A stretch of DNA of 64,000 nt from G963662905 sp965230045 (GTDB taxonomy: Bacteria > Bacteroidota > Bacteroidia > Bacteroidales > WRLA01): positions 2,108,001 through 2,172,000 of the forward strand of contig OZ245940.1 of assembly GCA_965230045.1 (NCBI GenBank), read 5' to 3'. Within the stretch, counting starts at the first letter, position 1, and each line of letters starts with the position of its first letter. The notes beneath the pieces are model-generated. The model ran no database searches and was not told the origin of the DNA. It saw only the letters and a list, made by a program, of their open reading frames with translations. The position numbers and the translations under genes were made by a program. Of the stretch, positions 29,905 to 37,759 are shown in pieces.

Positions 29905-31274
29905 TTATTTACTGTTAATTATTGAGCGGATCCATGCTACAGTTTTATCAGGTATTTCCTGGTTAAAATTGTCCTTGAAATATTCCATATTGCGGTTTTT
30001 CAGACCGTCTTCATACGATTTTGCTTTCACAAAACTGTGGGTTGTGCCTTTGAATTTTATGTAGCGTGCTTCTCCAGCCGGGCTTTTATTTACTATCTCT
30101 ACCAGCCTTTTAGGCTCAAATTCAAGGCAGGATTCAAAATCAAATTCGCCATGCATTACCAAAACCGGCACATTGAGCTGGCTCCAAATCAAAGGAAGAT
30201 TAAAATCATCAATTTGTGCAAGGTATTTCCAGTGCTTTCCCCAGAGCATATCTTTACCGTCGTACATAAATCCGTTTTCCAGATAGGGTCTGAGCTCTGG
30301 TTTTGTTTCCAGGATTTCCGCAGGGGATTTTCTTTCGCTCATCAAATGGAATAAAATTTCTGTTGATTTGCGGGCAAGTGTATCTGTTTGCGCATAGTCC
30401 ATGCCAAAATAGGGCATCTGGAAGCGGATCATTTGCGGCAGAAATTCCTGCCAGGGACGGACTACAGTCCATAAACAGCTATGCCTGCGGGCTTGTAATC
30501 CTGGGCCAGCACAGGGGCAATAACTCCACCGAGTGAATGTCCCCAGAGAAATATTTGTGTGCTATCAATAAAGTTATAATTGCTCAAGGAATGCAATCCG
30601 GCTTTATGTGCGCCAATTTCATAGTGTAGGTCGTTCTGAGTGCAGTCGCAATAACCTTCGCTGTCGCCCATGGCGGGCTTCTCGGTTTTTACAACCGTAA
30701 TCCCCGATCGAACCAGAGCGTCAAATAGTTGCGTGTAGGGATGGTCTTCCGGCATCTCAACCGAATAGCATCCAAAACCCTGTATAAAGAAAACTGTGGG
30801 GAAGGGACCCTCGCCAAAAGGTTTATAAATAATACTGCGGATTTGCCCTTCATCATACGCATAATCATCATAAATGATTTCGTAGCTGTCCGATTTTTCC
30901 AATGGACGACCAGTAAAATGAATTTGGATTATTTCAGGTTTTCCATCTCGCCAGATTTTAGACGAAGCACTATCACCGGAGCGGTATGTGTTTGTAACCT
31001 CTTTTAAATCAGTAGAAGAAGCGATGGTCTTGTTTCCAATTCTGATCAGGATGTCGTCTTTTTTTAATCCTGAAAGAGCGGCAGTGCCTTCCTTTTTAAT
31101 CGTACTCAAAAGCAACCCCTTGCCACTATAGCCCGATGATGTTTTTATTGAATCGCTCAGGGGTATGGACTGAATTCCCAAATAAGCCTTGCGCTTTAAA
31201 GCGGCATTTTGGCCTTGCATCGGTAGCTGCAATGAGCATAATATTATTATGATAATGAAGATTCTGCTTTTCAT
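29905..31274 (-). pseudogene. PDZ-alpha/beta hydrolase, broken by a 1-nt frameshift
   Basis: Two adjacent minus-strand frames make one protein of about 456 aa. The first part (31274-30462, 270 aa) has a signal peptide (MKSRIFIIIIILCSLQ), a PDZ-like domain (GLLLSTIKKEGTAALSGLKKDD, about 50-115) and the hydrolase N-half with nucleophile elbow GHSLGG (Ser247). It stops just after ...AVYGL. The second part carries the rest: LVMHGEFD (acid) and GTTHSF (His). Restoring one base between 30467 and 30468 turns GGA-CTG-TAG into GGA-nCT-GTA-GTC-CGT and joins the frames as YG-x-VVRPWQEFLPQM, a natural continuation. It would act on a secreted or periplasmic ester or peptide substrate. Either the gene is newly inactivated or this is a sequencing error; intact catalytic residues on both sides favour a recent or artefactual event. 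Confidence 0.85.
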
Positions 31275-31284
31275 TTTGTCAAAA

Positions 31285-31467
31285 TTAAAGTAGCTCGATC
31301 CTTAAAATTCCGTTTGGGTTTTGTGCGGTCAAATTTACCCTGGCAGGTACAAGCAAGCTTGTAATTACGGGTTTGTCATTTTCATTAAAACCTATTTCTT
31401 TCAAGAGCTTCAGGTAACCCGATGCCAGCATTTCTTTGGAGCGTTTTTTTATTTCTGTAGTTTTCAT
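31285..31467 (-). CDS. Small hypothetical protein (60 aa)
   Basis: 60 aa: a basic N-terminal half (MKTTEIKKRSKEMLASGYLK) and a hydrophobic-polar C-terminal half (PVITSLLVPARVNLTAQNPN). There is no signal peptide and no family I recognise. It ends 10 bp before the start of the frameshifted hydrolase on the same strand, so the two are probably cotranscribed. The ATG at 31467 is the only sensible start. Support is length, position and absence of a competing frame, so it may or may not be a real gene. Confidence 0.5.
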   Translation of the reverse strand: MKTTEIKKRSKEMLASGYLKLLKEIGFNENDKPVITSLLVPARVNLTAQNPNGILRIELL

Positions 31468-31590
31468 GATGCGTGTTTTTTAAGTTCATTATACATGAGT
31501 CAATCCGGATGCCAAAGTTTAAAATGCTTATAATCAATATTTTATGTTTATATTTGCTCTGGTTTATGTATAAAAATTACACATTTAACG

Positions 31591-31618
31591 TTGAGATGTG
31601 CACAAATTTTTAATTTTG
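31591..31618 (+). promoter_or_regulatory. Promoter of the NtrC-type regulator operon
   Basis: TTG at 31591-31593, 17 nt, then TAATTTTG at 31611-31618: a good TTG/TAnnTTTG pair. Transcription would start near 31625. This rules out the longer reading frame beginning at 31591 and supports the ATG at 31648. Confidence 0.65.
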
Positions 31619-31647
31619 TTGATAGTTCGAATTTTAAAAAGGATTTT

Positions 31648-33015
31648 ATGGCACGCAATCAGGGACGGATTTTAGTAATAGATGATAATGAGGACATTTT
31701 GCTGGCAATACGTTATTTGCTGCAGGGCGTTTTTGAGACTGTAAAAACGGTACGTAACCCAAACCGGATTCCTGCTCTATTACGCGAAGAAGACTGGGAT
31801 GTTTATGTCCTGGATATGAATTTCAGGGCTGGGCAAACCACCGGTAACGAAGGTATGTACTGGATGCAGGAAATCCTGAAACTCGATCCGGCGGCAGTTA
31901 TTATCCTGATTACAGCTTATGGCGATGTAAAATTAGCGGTGGAAGCCATGAAAAAAGGAGCGACGGATTTTATTACCAAGCCCTGGGAGGATGAAAAATT
32001 CCTCAGCACGCTCCAAACGGCCTATAAACTGCGCAGGAGCAATAAAGAACTGAGCCAGGTGAAGGAGCAAAAAGATGTGTTGCAAGGGCAGATAAATTCG
32101 GGCTTCCGTTTGGTTACCGGCGATTCTCCGGCAATGAAAAAGGTGTATCAGATGATTGCCAAAGTGGCAAAAACCGATGCCAATATCCTGATACTGGGCG
32201 AAAACGGAACAGGAAAAGAAGTGATTGCACGCGAAGTTCATCACCAATCGGGCCGCTCGGGAAATATTTTTATGCCGGTGGATTTGGGCTCGCTGAGCAA
32301 CACTCTTTTTGAGAGCGAGCTCTTCGGCTATAAAAAAGGGAGCTTTACAGGCGCAATGGAAGACCGCAAAGGTAAAATTGAAGTGGCATACGGTGGCAGC
32401 CTTTTCCTGGATGAAATCGGGAACCTGGATATGGCCTTGCAATCGAAACTGCTCACAGTTTTGCAAAACAAAAAAGTAACTCCAATCGGCTCCTCACAGG
32501 CTATTCCGGTGGATTTCCGATTGATCTGTGCCACTAATCAGCCCCTTTATAATATGGTGGATGATGGGGAATTTCGTGAAGATTTGCTCTACCGGATCAA
32601 TACGATCCAAATTGAGCTTCCTCCATTGCGGCAGCGCCAGGAAGATATCCCTGTGCTTGCGCAGTTTTTCCTGCAAAAATTTGCTTCCAAATACAAAAGG
32701 GAAATCCATAAAATTGATGCTTCAGCCATTCAAAAACTTAAAAAGCACAGCTGGCCCGGAAATATACGCGAACTGGAACATGTGATCGAAAAAGCTGTCA
32801 TCCTGAGCGAAGGAAACCAGCTAACAAATTCTGATTTTTATTTTAACGACCAATCGGTCGATGATAGCCCGGATACGCTAAACCTGGAAGAAAACGAAAT
32901 CCGCCTGCTGCGTATGGCCTTGCGCAAAAATGATGATAATGTCAGCGAAGCAGCCCGCGAGCTGGGGATCAGCCGCAAGACTATGTACAATAAAATGAAG
33001 AAGTATGAACTTTAA
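31648..33015 (+). CDS. Sigma-54-dependent response regulator (NtrC family)
   Basis: 455 aa from ATG 31648, which follows a purine-rich AAAAAGGA and a promoter at 31591-31618. Receiver domain, about 5-125: acidic pair D12/D13, phosphoacceptor D56 (VYVLDMNF), T89 and K111. Central AAA+ domain, about 150-390: Walker A GENGTGKE, sigma-54 contact loop written GSFTGA rather than the usual GAFTGA, Walker B SLFLDEIG, and RLICATN / FREDLLYRIN motifs. C-terminal Fis-type helix-turn-helix (EAARELGISRKTMYNKM). It should activate sigma-54 promoters once phosphorylated by the kinase encoded immediately downstream, whose start overlaps its end by 11 nt. Target genes are unknown. The Ala-to-Ser change in the loop is conservative, but that loop touches sigma-54. 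Confidence 0.93.
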   Translation: MARNQGRILVIDDNEDILLAIRYLLQGVFETVKTVRNPNRIPALLREEDWDVYVLDMNFRAGQTTGNEGMYWMQEILKLDPAAVIILITAYGDVKLAVEAMKKGATDFITKPWEDEKFLSTLQTAYKLRRSNKELSQVKEQKDVLQGQINSGFRLVTGDSPAMKKVYQMIAKVAKTDANILILGENGTGKEVIAREVHHQSGRSGNIFMPVDLGSLSNTLFESELFGYKKGSFTGAMEDRKGKIEVAYGGSLFLDEIGNLDMALQSKLLTVLQNKKVTPIGSSQAIPVDFRLICATNQPLYNMVDDGEFREDLLYRINTIQIELPPLRQRQEDIPVLAQFFLQKFASKYKREIHKIDASAIQKLKKHSWPGNIRELEHVIEKAVILSEGNQLTNSDFYFNDQSVDDSPDTLNLEENEIRLLRMALRKNDDNVSEAARELGISRKTMYNKMKKYEL

Positions 33016-34354
33016 AACATTTAATATTAGGGTTATAGTTTATATCATCCTGATATTGATCACTTCATTTGCTTTGGCATGGTCTATCCTGAAAGACCAT
33101 CTTTATGTTACGCCATTTACTTTTGGTATTTTTTTGCTGATTGAGTCCGTATTGCTCATTCGCGATGTAAACAGGAACAACCAAAAAATCAATCAGTTTT
33201 TTGAATGGATCCGAAGCCGTGAAACGGTTCAGCATTTCCGTACCGATGGCAGTCAGGGCAACCTGAGCCAGATGTTGAATATGATTATTGATATTCTGGC
33301 CGAAGAAAAAACAGCACGCGAAAGCCAGAAAATGCTCTATGGAAGTATTCTCAGCCATTTGTCCACCGGTGTCCTGGTTGCGCGCAGGAGTGACCTTTCC
33401 GTGGTTTTATGCAATGATCATATGAAATCATTACTGGGAATCAGCCGCTTACACTCAATTAACGACCTGGAAAAAGTTCAGAAAGGTTTCTCGCAGCTCA
33501 TTTTGCATGCGGAAGATGACCGGCCGCGGCTTATAAAACTTCCCGGAGATTATGGAAACGAAAGCCTGAGCCTTAGGGTGGCGCATTTTGTGCTTCAGGA
33601 AGAAAACTATATTATTGTGTCCCTGCAAAATATCCGTTTTGAATTAAATGCAGAGGAAACCCAGACCTGGAAAAAGCTGATCCGCATACTGTCGCATGAA
33701 ATCATGAACAGTATTACGCCGGTGCGGTCTTTATCGCACAGCATGCAACGAAATCTGCATACAGAGGATGGTAATTTAATAAAACCCGATGAGCTGTCAG
33801 ATGATGATATCCAAAGGCTGGATGAAGGTTTAAAAGTAATTCATAAGCGCAATACCGGCCTGCTGCGTTTTGTGGAATCATACCGGAAGCTGGCGAAAAT
33901 CCCGGAACCTGTCAAAAATAAAGTTTATCTGCGCGATTTGTTGGATAACCTGATATTGCTGTTCCGTGAAAAGGCTGATCAGCAATCAATCCGATACCGT
34001 AAAGTACTGGAAGATGATGAATTGAGTATTCAGATTGATGAATCTCAATTTATGCAGGTCATGATTAATTTAATTGAAAATGCTTTTATTGCAATTGAAG
34101 GAGTTGATGAACCTTCCGTTCTTCTGCGTGCTTTTCGCTCCAGTGATGGCCGTGTCCAGATTGAAGTATCGGATAATGGCAGTGGGATCGAAGAAAGTGA
34201 AGTCGAGAAAATTTTCCTTCCTTTTTATACTACGCGCGAAAATGGGAATGGAATCGGCCTGAGTTTATGCCGGCAGTTGGTTTATATGCATAGGGGAAAC
34301 CTTCATGTGGTTTCGGAATTAGGGAAGGGAAGCAGGTTTATCATTCGTTTATAA
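33005..34354 (+). CDS. Sensor histidine kinase, NtrB/NtrY-like partner of the regulator
   Basis: 449 aa, overlapping the regulator by 11 nt, so translation is coupled. Two N-terminal membrane helices (about 8-28 and 36-54) flank a very short loop, so the input is probably membrane or cytoplasmic. A linker and PAS-like region (about 110-210: SILSHLSTGVLVAR...LCNDHMKSLLG) follows. The dimerisation helix has phosphoacceptor H231 in RILSHEIMNSITPV. The ATPase domain has N box MINLIENAF, G1 DNGSGIEE, F box FLPFYTT and G2 NGNGIGLSL. Predicted reaction: autophosphorylation, then transfer to D56 of the upstream regulator. The signal is unknown. Confidence 0.93.
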   Translation: MNFKTFNIRVIVYIILILITSFALAWSILKDHLYVTPFTFGIFLLIESVLLIRDVNRNNQKINQFFEWIRSRETVQHFRTDGSQGNLSQMLNMIIDILAEEKTARESQKMLYGSILSHLSTGVLVARRSDLSVVLCNDHMKSLLGISRLHSINDLEKVQKGFSQLILHAEDDRPRLIKLPGDYGNESLSLRVAHFVLQEENYIIVSLQNIRFELNAEETQTWKKLIRILSHEIMNSITPVRSLSHSMQRNLHTEDGNLIKPDELSDDDIQRLDEGLKVIHKRNTGLLRFVESYRKLAKIPEPVKNKVYLRDLLDNLILLFREKADQQSIRYRKVLEDDELSIQIDESQFMQVMINLIENAFIAIEGVDEPSVLLRAFRSSDGRVQIEVSDNGSGIEESEVEKIFLPFYTTRENGNGIGLSLCRQLVYMHRGNLHVVSELGKGSRFIIRL

Positions 34355-34357
34355 GTG

Positions 34358-34388
34358 TTGCCCGATTAGTATATTTTTGTTACTTTTG
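34358..34388 (+). promoter_or_regulatory. Promoter of the TPR kinase gene
   Basis: TTG at 34358-34360, 20 nt, TACTTTTG at 34381-34388. It starts 4 bp after the stop of the upstream kinase, so the TPR kinase has its own transcript despite the tight spacing. The start codon is 45 bp downstream. Confidence 0.7.
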
Positions 34389-34432
34389 GGCTCAGCTTAT
34401 AAAACCATTAACAATTAGTAAAAGGTACTTCC

Positions 34433-36454
34433 ATGGCCTCAAAAATAAGAAAGAGCATTTGGCTTTTCCTGATCTTTCTTTTTCCTCTTATGCTGCATGC
34501 AGCTATTCCGGATTCGCTTTTGCTTGAAATCGCAAATAAAAGCGGCGATGAACAGGTGGTCTATATCCTGGAACAATCAAGAAAATTCTTTTATGCCGAC
34601 CTGAATATCAGTGAAGAACTGATCCGCTCAATTGATACAGTTCAAAATGATTCGCTTGATTATTTCCTGGATTACCATTATGGACTCCTGTACCATTTTA
34701 AATCAATGACCGATTCTGCAATCCATTATTATCAGCGCACTTTGACGAAAATAGACAAGAGCGGGAACAAAGCTGTTATCTATAAGCAGGTACTGAATAA
34801 TCTCGGGATCATTTATGATGACAAAGGACTATATACGGATGCTATAGACTTATACCTTAAATCATTGCGAATTGAAGAGGAACAGGGCGATTCAATCGGT
34901 ATTGCTGAATCCTATACCAATTTGGGGGTGGCGCATTTAAATATACTCGATTACTCTGAAGCCGAAGAGTATTTTCTCAAAGCTTTGGGCTATTTTCGAC
35001 GTATTGAGCATAACAGGTTGATAGCTACTAATTTAAATAATCTGGGCGCTTTAGCTAATATCAAAGGAGACTATCTTAAAGGTATTGAATATCTGCTTGA
35101 ATCTCAAAAATATCAGGATAAAAGCCAAAGTGTTCCCGGGAAAGCATTGTTTTTTGAAAATATCTCTGAAGGATATTATGAGCTGAAGTTAAAAGATAGT
35201 TTAATATCTGTAAACCATGAAATTATCCATACATTGGATACGGCAGATATTCTTGTTGCCAAAAAAACTTTCATCGCAAACCAGGGACGAATCGCTGTTC
35301 TCAACGGAAAGTACACGCAGGCCATTCAATATTTTGAAAAGGCATACCAACTTACTGTTCAAGCCGGTGTTATTAACCAACAAATTCTTTTTTCACGGGA
35401 AATAATGAAATGTTATCTGGCAATGAAAAACACCGAAATGTCGCTTCAATCGGCTGAATTATATTTCGCTTTAAAGGATAGCCTGTGGAATTCGGTGCAT
35501 AACAAACAAATACACAGCCTGAAGAAGCGCTATGAATCTGAAAAGGAAGAGCGGCAAAGCCAAATGTTGGAAAAAAAGCTGATGGAGGCCGACCTGAAAC
35601 TGAAAAACCTGCGCACAAAACAAATAGCACTTGGGGGTGCGGTTTTTATCCTTGTCGTTTTTTTAATCATTGTTTTGAGGTATATGCGCATCAGAAAGGA
35701 AGCGCATAAAGAAATTAGGGCAATGAACAAATTGATTAAAAATAAGAATTCCGAACTTAATAACCTGAATGCCACAAAAGACCGGTTTTTTAGTATTTTG
35801 GCGCATGATTTAAAAAATCCTTTTAGTACAATTTTGGGCTATTCCTCCCTCTTATCCAAAGAATGGGAAAACTATTCGGAGGAAGAAAGGAAGGAGTTTG
35901 CCAATATACTTAACGAATCTGCCAATAATACTTTCCAGCTTCTGCAAAACCTGCTCACATGGTCCAGAAGCCAGTCGGGAAAACTGCCCTGCAACCCTCA
36001 AAAAGTTGAAATGGCCGGCATCATCTATGAAGTTTTAGGACTGGTTGGTGCAATGGGGCAGAAAAAGCAAATTGAATTAAAAACTGATATTGAAGATGAG
36101 TGCACGGTTTTTGCCGATGAAAATATGCTGAGACAACTCTTGCTGAACCTGCTGACCAACGCAATAAAATTCTCAGGGAGAAGATCAGAGGTGGAGCTTT
36201 CGGGGCGTTGTGAATCGGATCAATGGACAGAAATAATTGTGAAGGATTACGGAATGGGGATGTCGGAAGAACAAATACAGCAAGCCTTCCGCCTCGACAG
36301 TAAAATACATATGAAAGGCACCGAAGGCGAAGAAGGTACAGGTCTGGGACTTATTTTGGTGAAGGAATTTACGGAGCGCCTGAACGGAACCATCAAAGTG
36401 CAAAGTAAAGAAGGGCAGGGAAGCTCGTTTATCCTCAAACTTCCCCGCTCGTAA
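34433..36454 (+). CDS. TPR-containing sensor histidine kinase
   Basis: 673 aa. Signal peptide (KSIWLFLIFLFPLMLHAA), then a periplasmic array of tetratricopeptide-type repeats (about 75-370; for example LNNLGIIYDDKGLYTDAIDLYLKSL, YTNLGVAHLNILDYSEAEEYF). A coiled coil (KKRYESEKEERQSQMLEKKL) leads to one membrane helix (about 400-420) and another short coiled coil. The kinase core has H458 in FFSILAHDLKNPF, N box LLLNLLTNAIKF, and G boxes DYGMGMSEEQ and GTGLGLILVKE. No receiver or DNA-binding domain is attached, so the partner regulator is separate and unidentified. Such TPR kinases are common in Bacteroidota and are thought to sense through protein-protein contacts. Confidence 0.92.
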   Translation: MASKIRKSIWLFLIFLFPLMLHAAIPDSLLLEIANKSGDEQVVYILEQSRKFFYADLNISEELIRSIDTVQNDSLDYFLDYHYGLLYHFKSMTDSAIHYYQRTLTKIDKSGNKAVIYKQVLNNLGIIYDDKGLYTDAIDLYLKSLRIEEEQGDSIGIAESYTNLGVAHLNILDYSEAEEYFLKALGYFRRIEHNRLIATNLNNLGALANIKGDYLKGIEYLLESQKYQDKSQSVPGKALFFENISEGYYELKLKDSLISVNHEIIHTLDTADILVAKKTFIANQGRIAVLNGKYTQAIQYFEKAYQLTVQAGVINQQILFSREIMKCYLAMKNTEMSLQSAELYFALKDSLWNSVHNKQIHSLKKRYESEKEERQSQMLEKKLMEADLKLKNLRTKQIALGGAVFILVVFLIIVLRYMRIRKEAHKEIRAMNKLIKNKNSELNNLNATKDRFFSILAHDLKNPFSTILGYSSLLSKEWENYSEEERKEFANILNESANNTFQLLQNLLTWSRSQSGKLPCNPQKVEMAGIIYEVLGLVGAMGQKKQIELKTDIEDECTVFADENMLRQLLLNLLTNAIKFSGRRSEVELSGRCESDQWTEIIVKDYGMGMSEEQIQQAFRLDSKIHMKGTEGEEGTGLGLILVKEFTERLNGTIKVQSKEGQGSSFILKLPRS

Positions 36455-36456
36455 GT

Positions 36457-36990
36457 TTATATGTCTAATTGCACTTTAAACCCTTTAAACAGTTGAACCA
36501 TACCATATTGTTTGCTGCCCGCCCAGCTGGCTTCAAAAATTTCTTTGTCAGACCAGCCCATTTCTCTCAACGCATCCAAATCCGTTTCTTCGATTTTTTC
36601 GGGCTCAAACATTATTTCTAAAACAAAAAGTAACATCGCTTTTTCTTTGTCGCTCAAACGGACTTCCGCCGGATTGGCAATGCCTTTTTTAATTTCATCC
36701 TCTGTAAACCCACGCCTTAGCAACATGCCAGCATTCATACGAATGCAATAGTCGCAGTTTTTGCGTGCACTGATAATCAGGCGTGTCCATGCCGTCAGTT
36801 CGGTGCTCAGGGTTTCGTGATCCATAATGAATTTCAGGAAATCCATTTGCCTTAAAAATACATCTTCGCTCGCACTTTGAAACTGCAAAACATTGGGGAC
36901 CATACCCATGGCTGCTTCAAGATTTTCATAAACTGCTTTAACTTTTCCTTCTGCCTCTTCAGGGCGAATTGATTTTAATAAACTAATCAT
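36457..36990 (-). CDS. Carboxymuconolactone decarboxylase (AhpD-like) family protein
   Basis: 177 aa, matching the CMD/AhpD-like fold in length and in its central helix pair with a redox-type motif NCDYCIRMNAGML (CxxC near residues 80-83). Family members act as peroxidase-linked disulfide reductases or as decarboxylases. In AhpD-type enzymes a histidine usually follows as CxxCxxxH. Here that position is Asn, so the peroxidase relay may be altered or absent. Its stop lies 2 bp from the stop of the convergent TPR kinase, so the two transcripts overlap. The 207 bp upstream (36991-37197) hold nothing I can name. Confidence 0.85.
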   Translation of the reverse strand: MISLLKSIRPEEAEGKVKAVYENLEAAMGMVPNVLQFQSASEDVFLRQMDFLKFIMDHETLSTELTAWTRLIISARKNCDYCIRMNAGMLLRRGFTEDEIKKGIANPAEVRLSDKEKAMLLFVLEIMFEPEKIEETDLDALREMGWSDKEIFEASWAGSKQYGMVQLFKGFKVQLDI

Positions 36991-37197
36991 AATATAAATG
37001 TTGTTGGGTTATGCTGTTTTAACGGTTTTGCCGGCAGTTAAATTGAGTGATTGGTAAAATTTAATGATCGATTTATCTTGTGCGGATAATCAGCAAAATA
37101 TACCATGCTTTTAGCCGTTTTTATTTCTCTGGCAAAGCAATGCTATTTTCATGGTCACAGACTGCCATATTTTCAATAATTTCGCAAAAATTTTTTT

Positions 37198-37749
37198 ATG
37201 AGTTCGATGGATAATGATAATTTGCTCAAATCACCACAGGTCAGGGATTTTATGACCGTAGCTGTAGAGTTTTGTGTGTTTACCGAAAAAGCCGAATCCT
37301 ACAAAAGAGAGGATATTTTGAGCTATTACCAGAAAATTTCTCCGCTTTTGTATTTGAAAGGTGCGGTTTTGCCGCCTCTTATGCCCTCAAATCCAGACGC
37401 ATTGCAACGTTTTGTAAATGAGCATGATTGGGAACGGGTTTTTAATAATCTCCGTGATAAAATCGGTATTGAAAACGATGCAGTTAAAGTCGCCCGTGCC
37501 GATGACGAAAACTCTGGAAATCCTGTTGCAACCATCAGCCTGGCCGAGCAAATCAGCGATGTTTATCAGGATATGAAAGATTGCGTGATGCTGTTTTCGA
37601 AAAACACGGACGATGCCCGCGAAAATGCATTATCCGAAATTCATAAACTCTTTGGCGTCCATTGGGGCCCCCGGCTGATCTTAATCATGCAGGCAGCACA
37701 CAATTTATTATATTCGGCTCAGGATCAAAACGAAAGTTCGATTTTCTAA
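37198..37749 (+). CDS. DUF5063-domain protein
   Basis: 183 aa, acidic, no signal peptide. The middle (EDILSYYQKISPLLYLKGAVLPP) and end (VHWGPRLILIMQAAHNLLYS) match what I recall of DUF5063, a Bacteroidota family of unknown function commonly found beside a DnaQ-like exonuclease and a glycosyltransferase, as here. It heads a three-gene run: 10 bp to the glycosyltransferase, which then overlaps the exonuclease. A TAATTTCG at 37177-37184 resembles a -7 element with one mismatch. Confidence 0.8.
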   Translation: MSSMDNDNLLKSPQVRDFMTVAVEFCVFTEKAESYKREDILSYYQKISPLLYLKGAVLPPLMPSNPDALQRFVNEHDWERVFNNLRDKIGIENDAVKVARADDENSGNPVATISLAEQISDVYQDMKDCVMLFSKNTDDARENALSEIHKLFGVHWGPRLILIMQAAHNLLYSAQDQNESSIF

Positions 37750-37759
37750 AAAATATTTT

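Noticed and set aside
31591..31647. Longer start for the NtrC-type regulator
   Set aside because: The TTG at 31591 is better read as the -33 element of a promoter whose transcript starts downstream. The ATG at 31648 gives a normal receiver domain.
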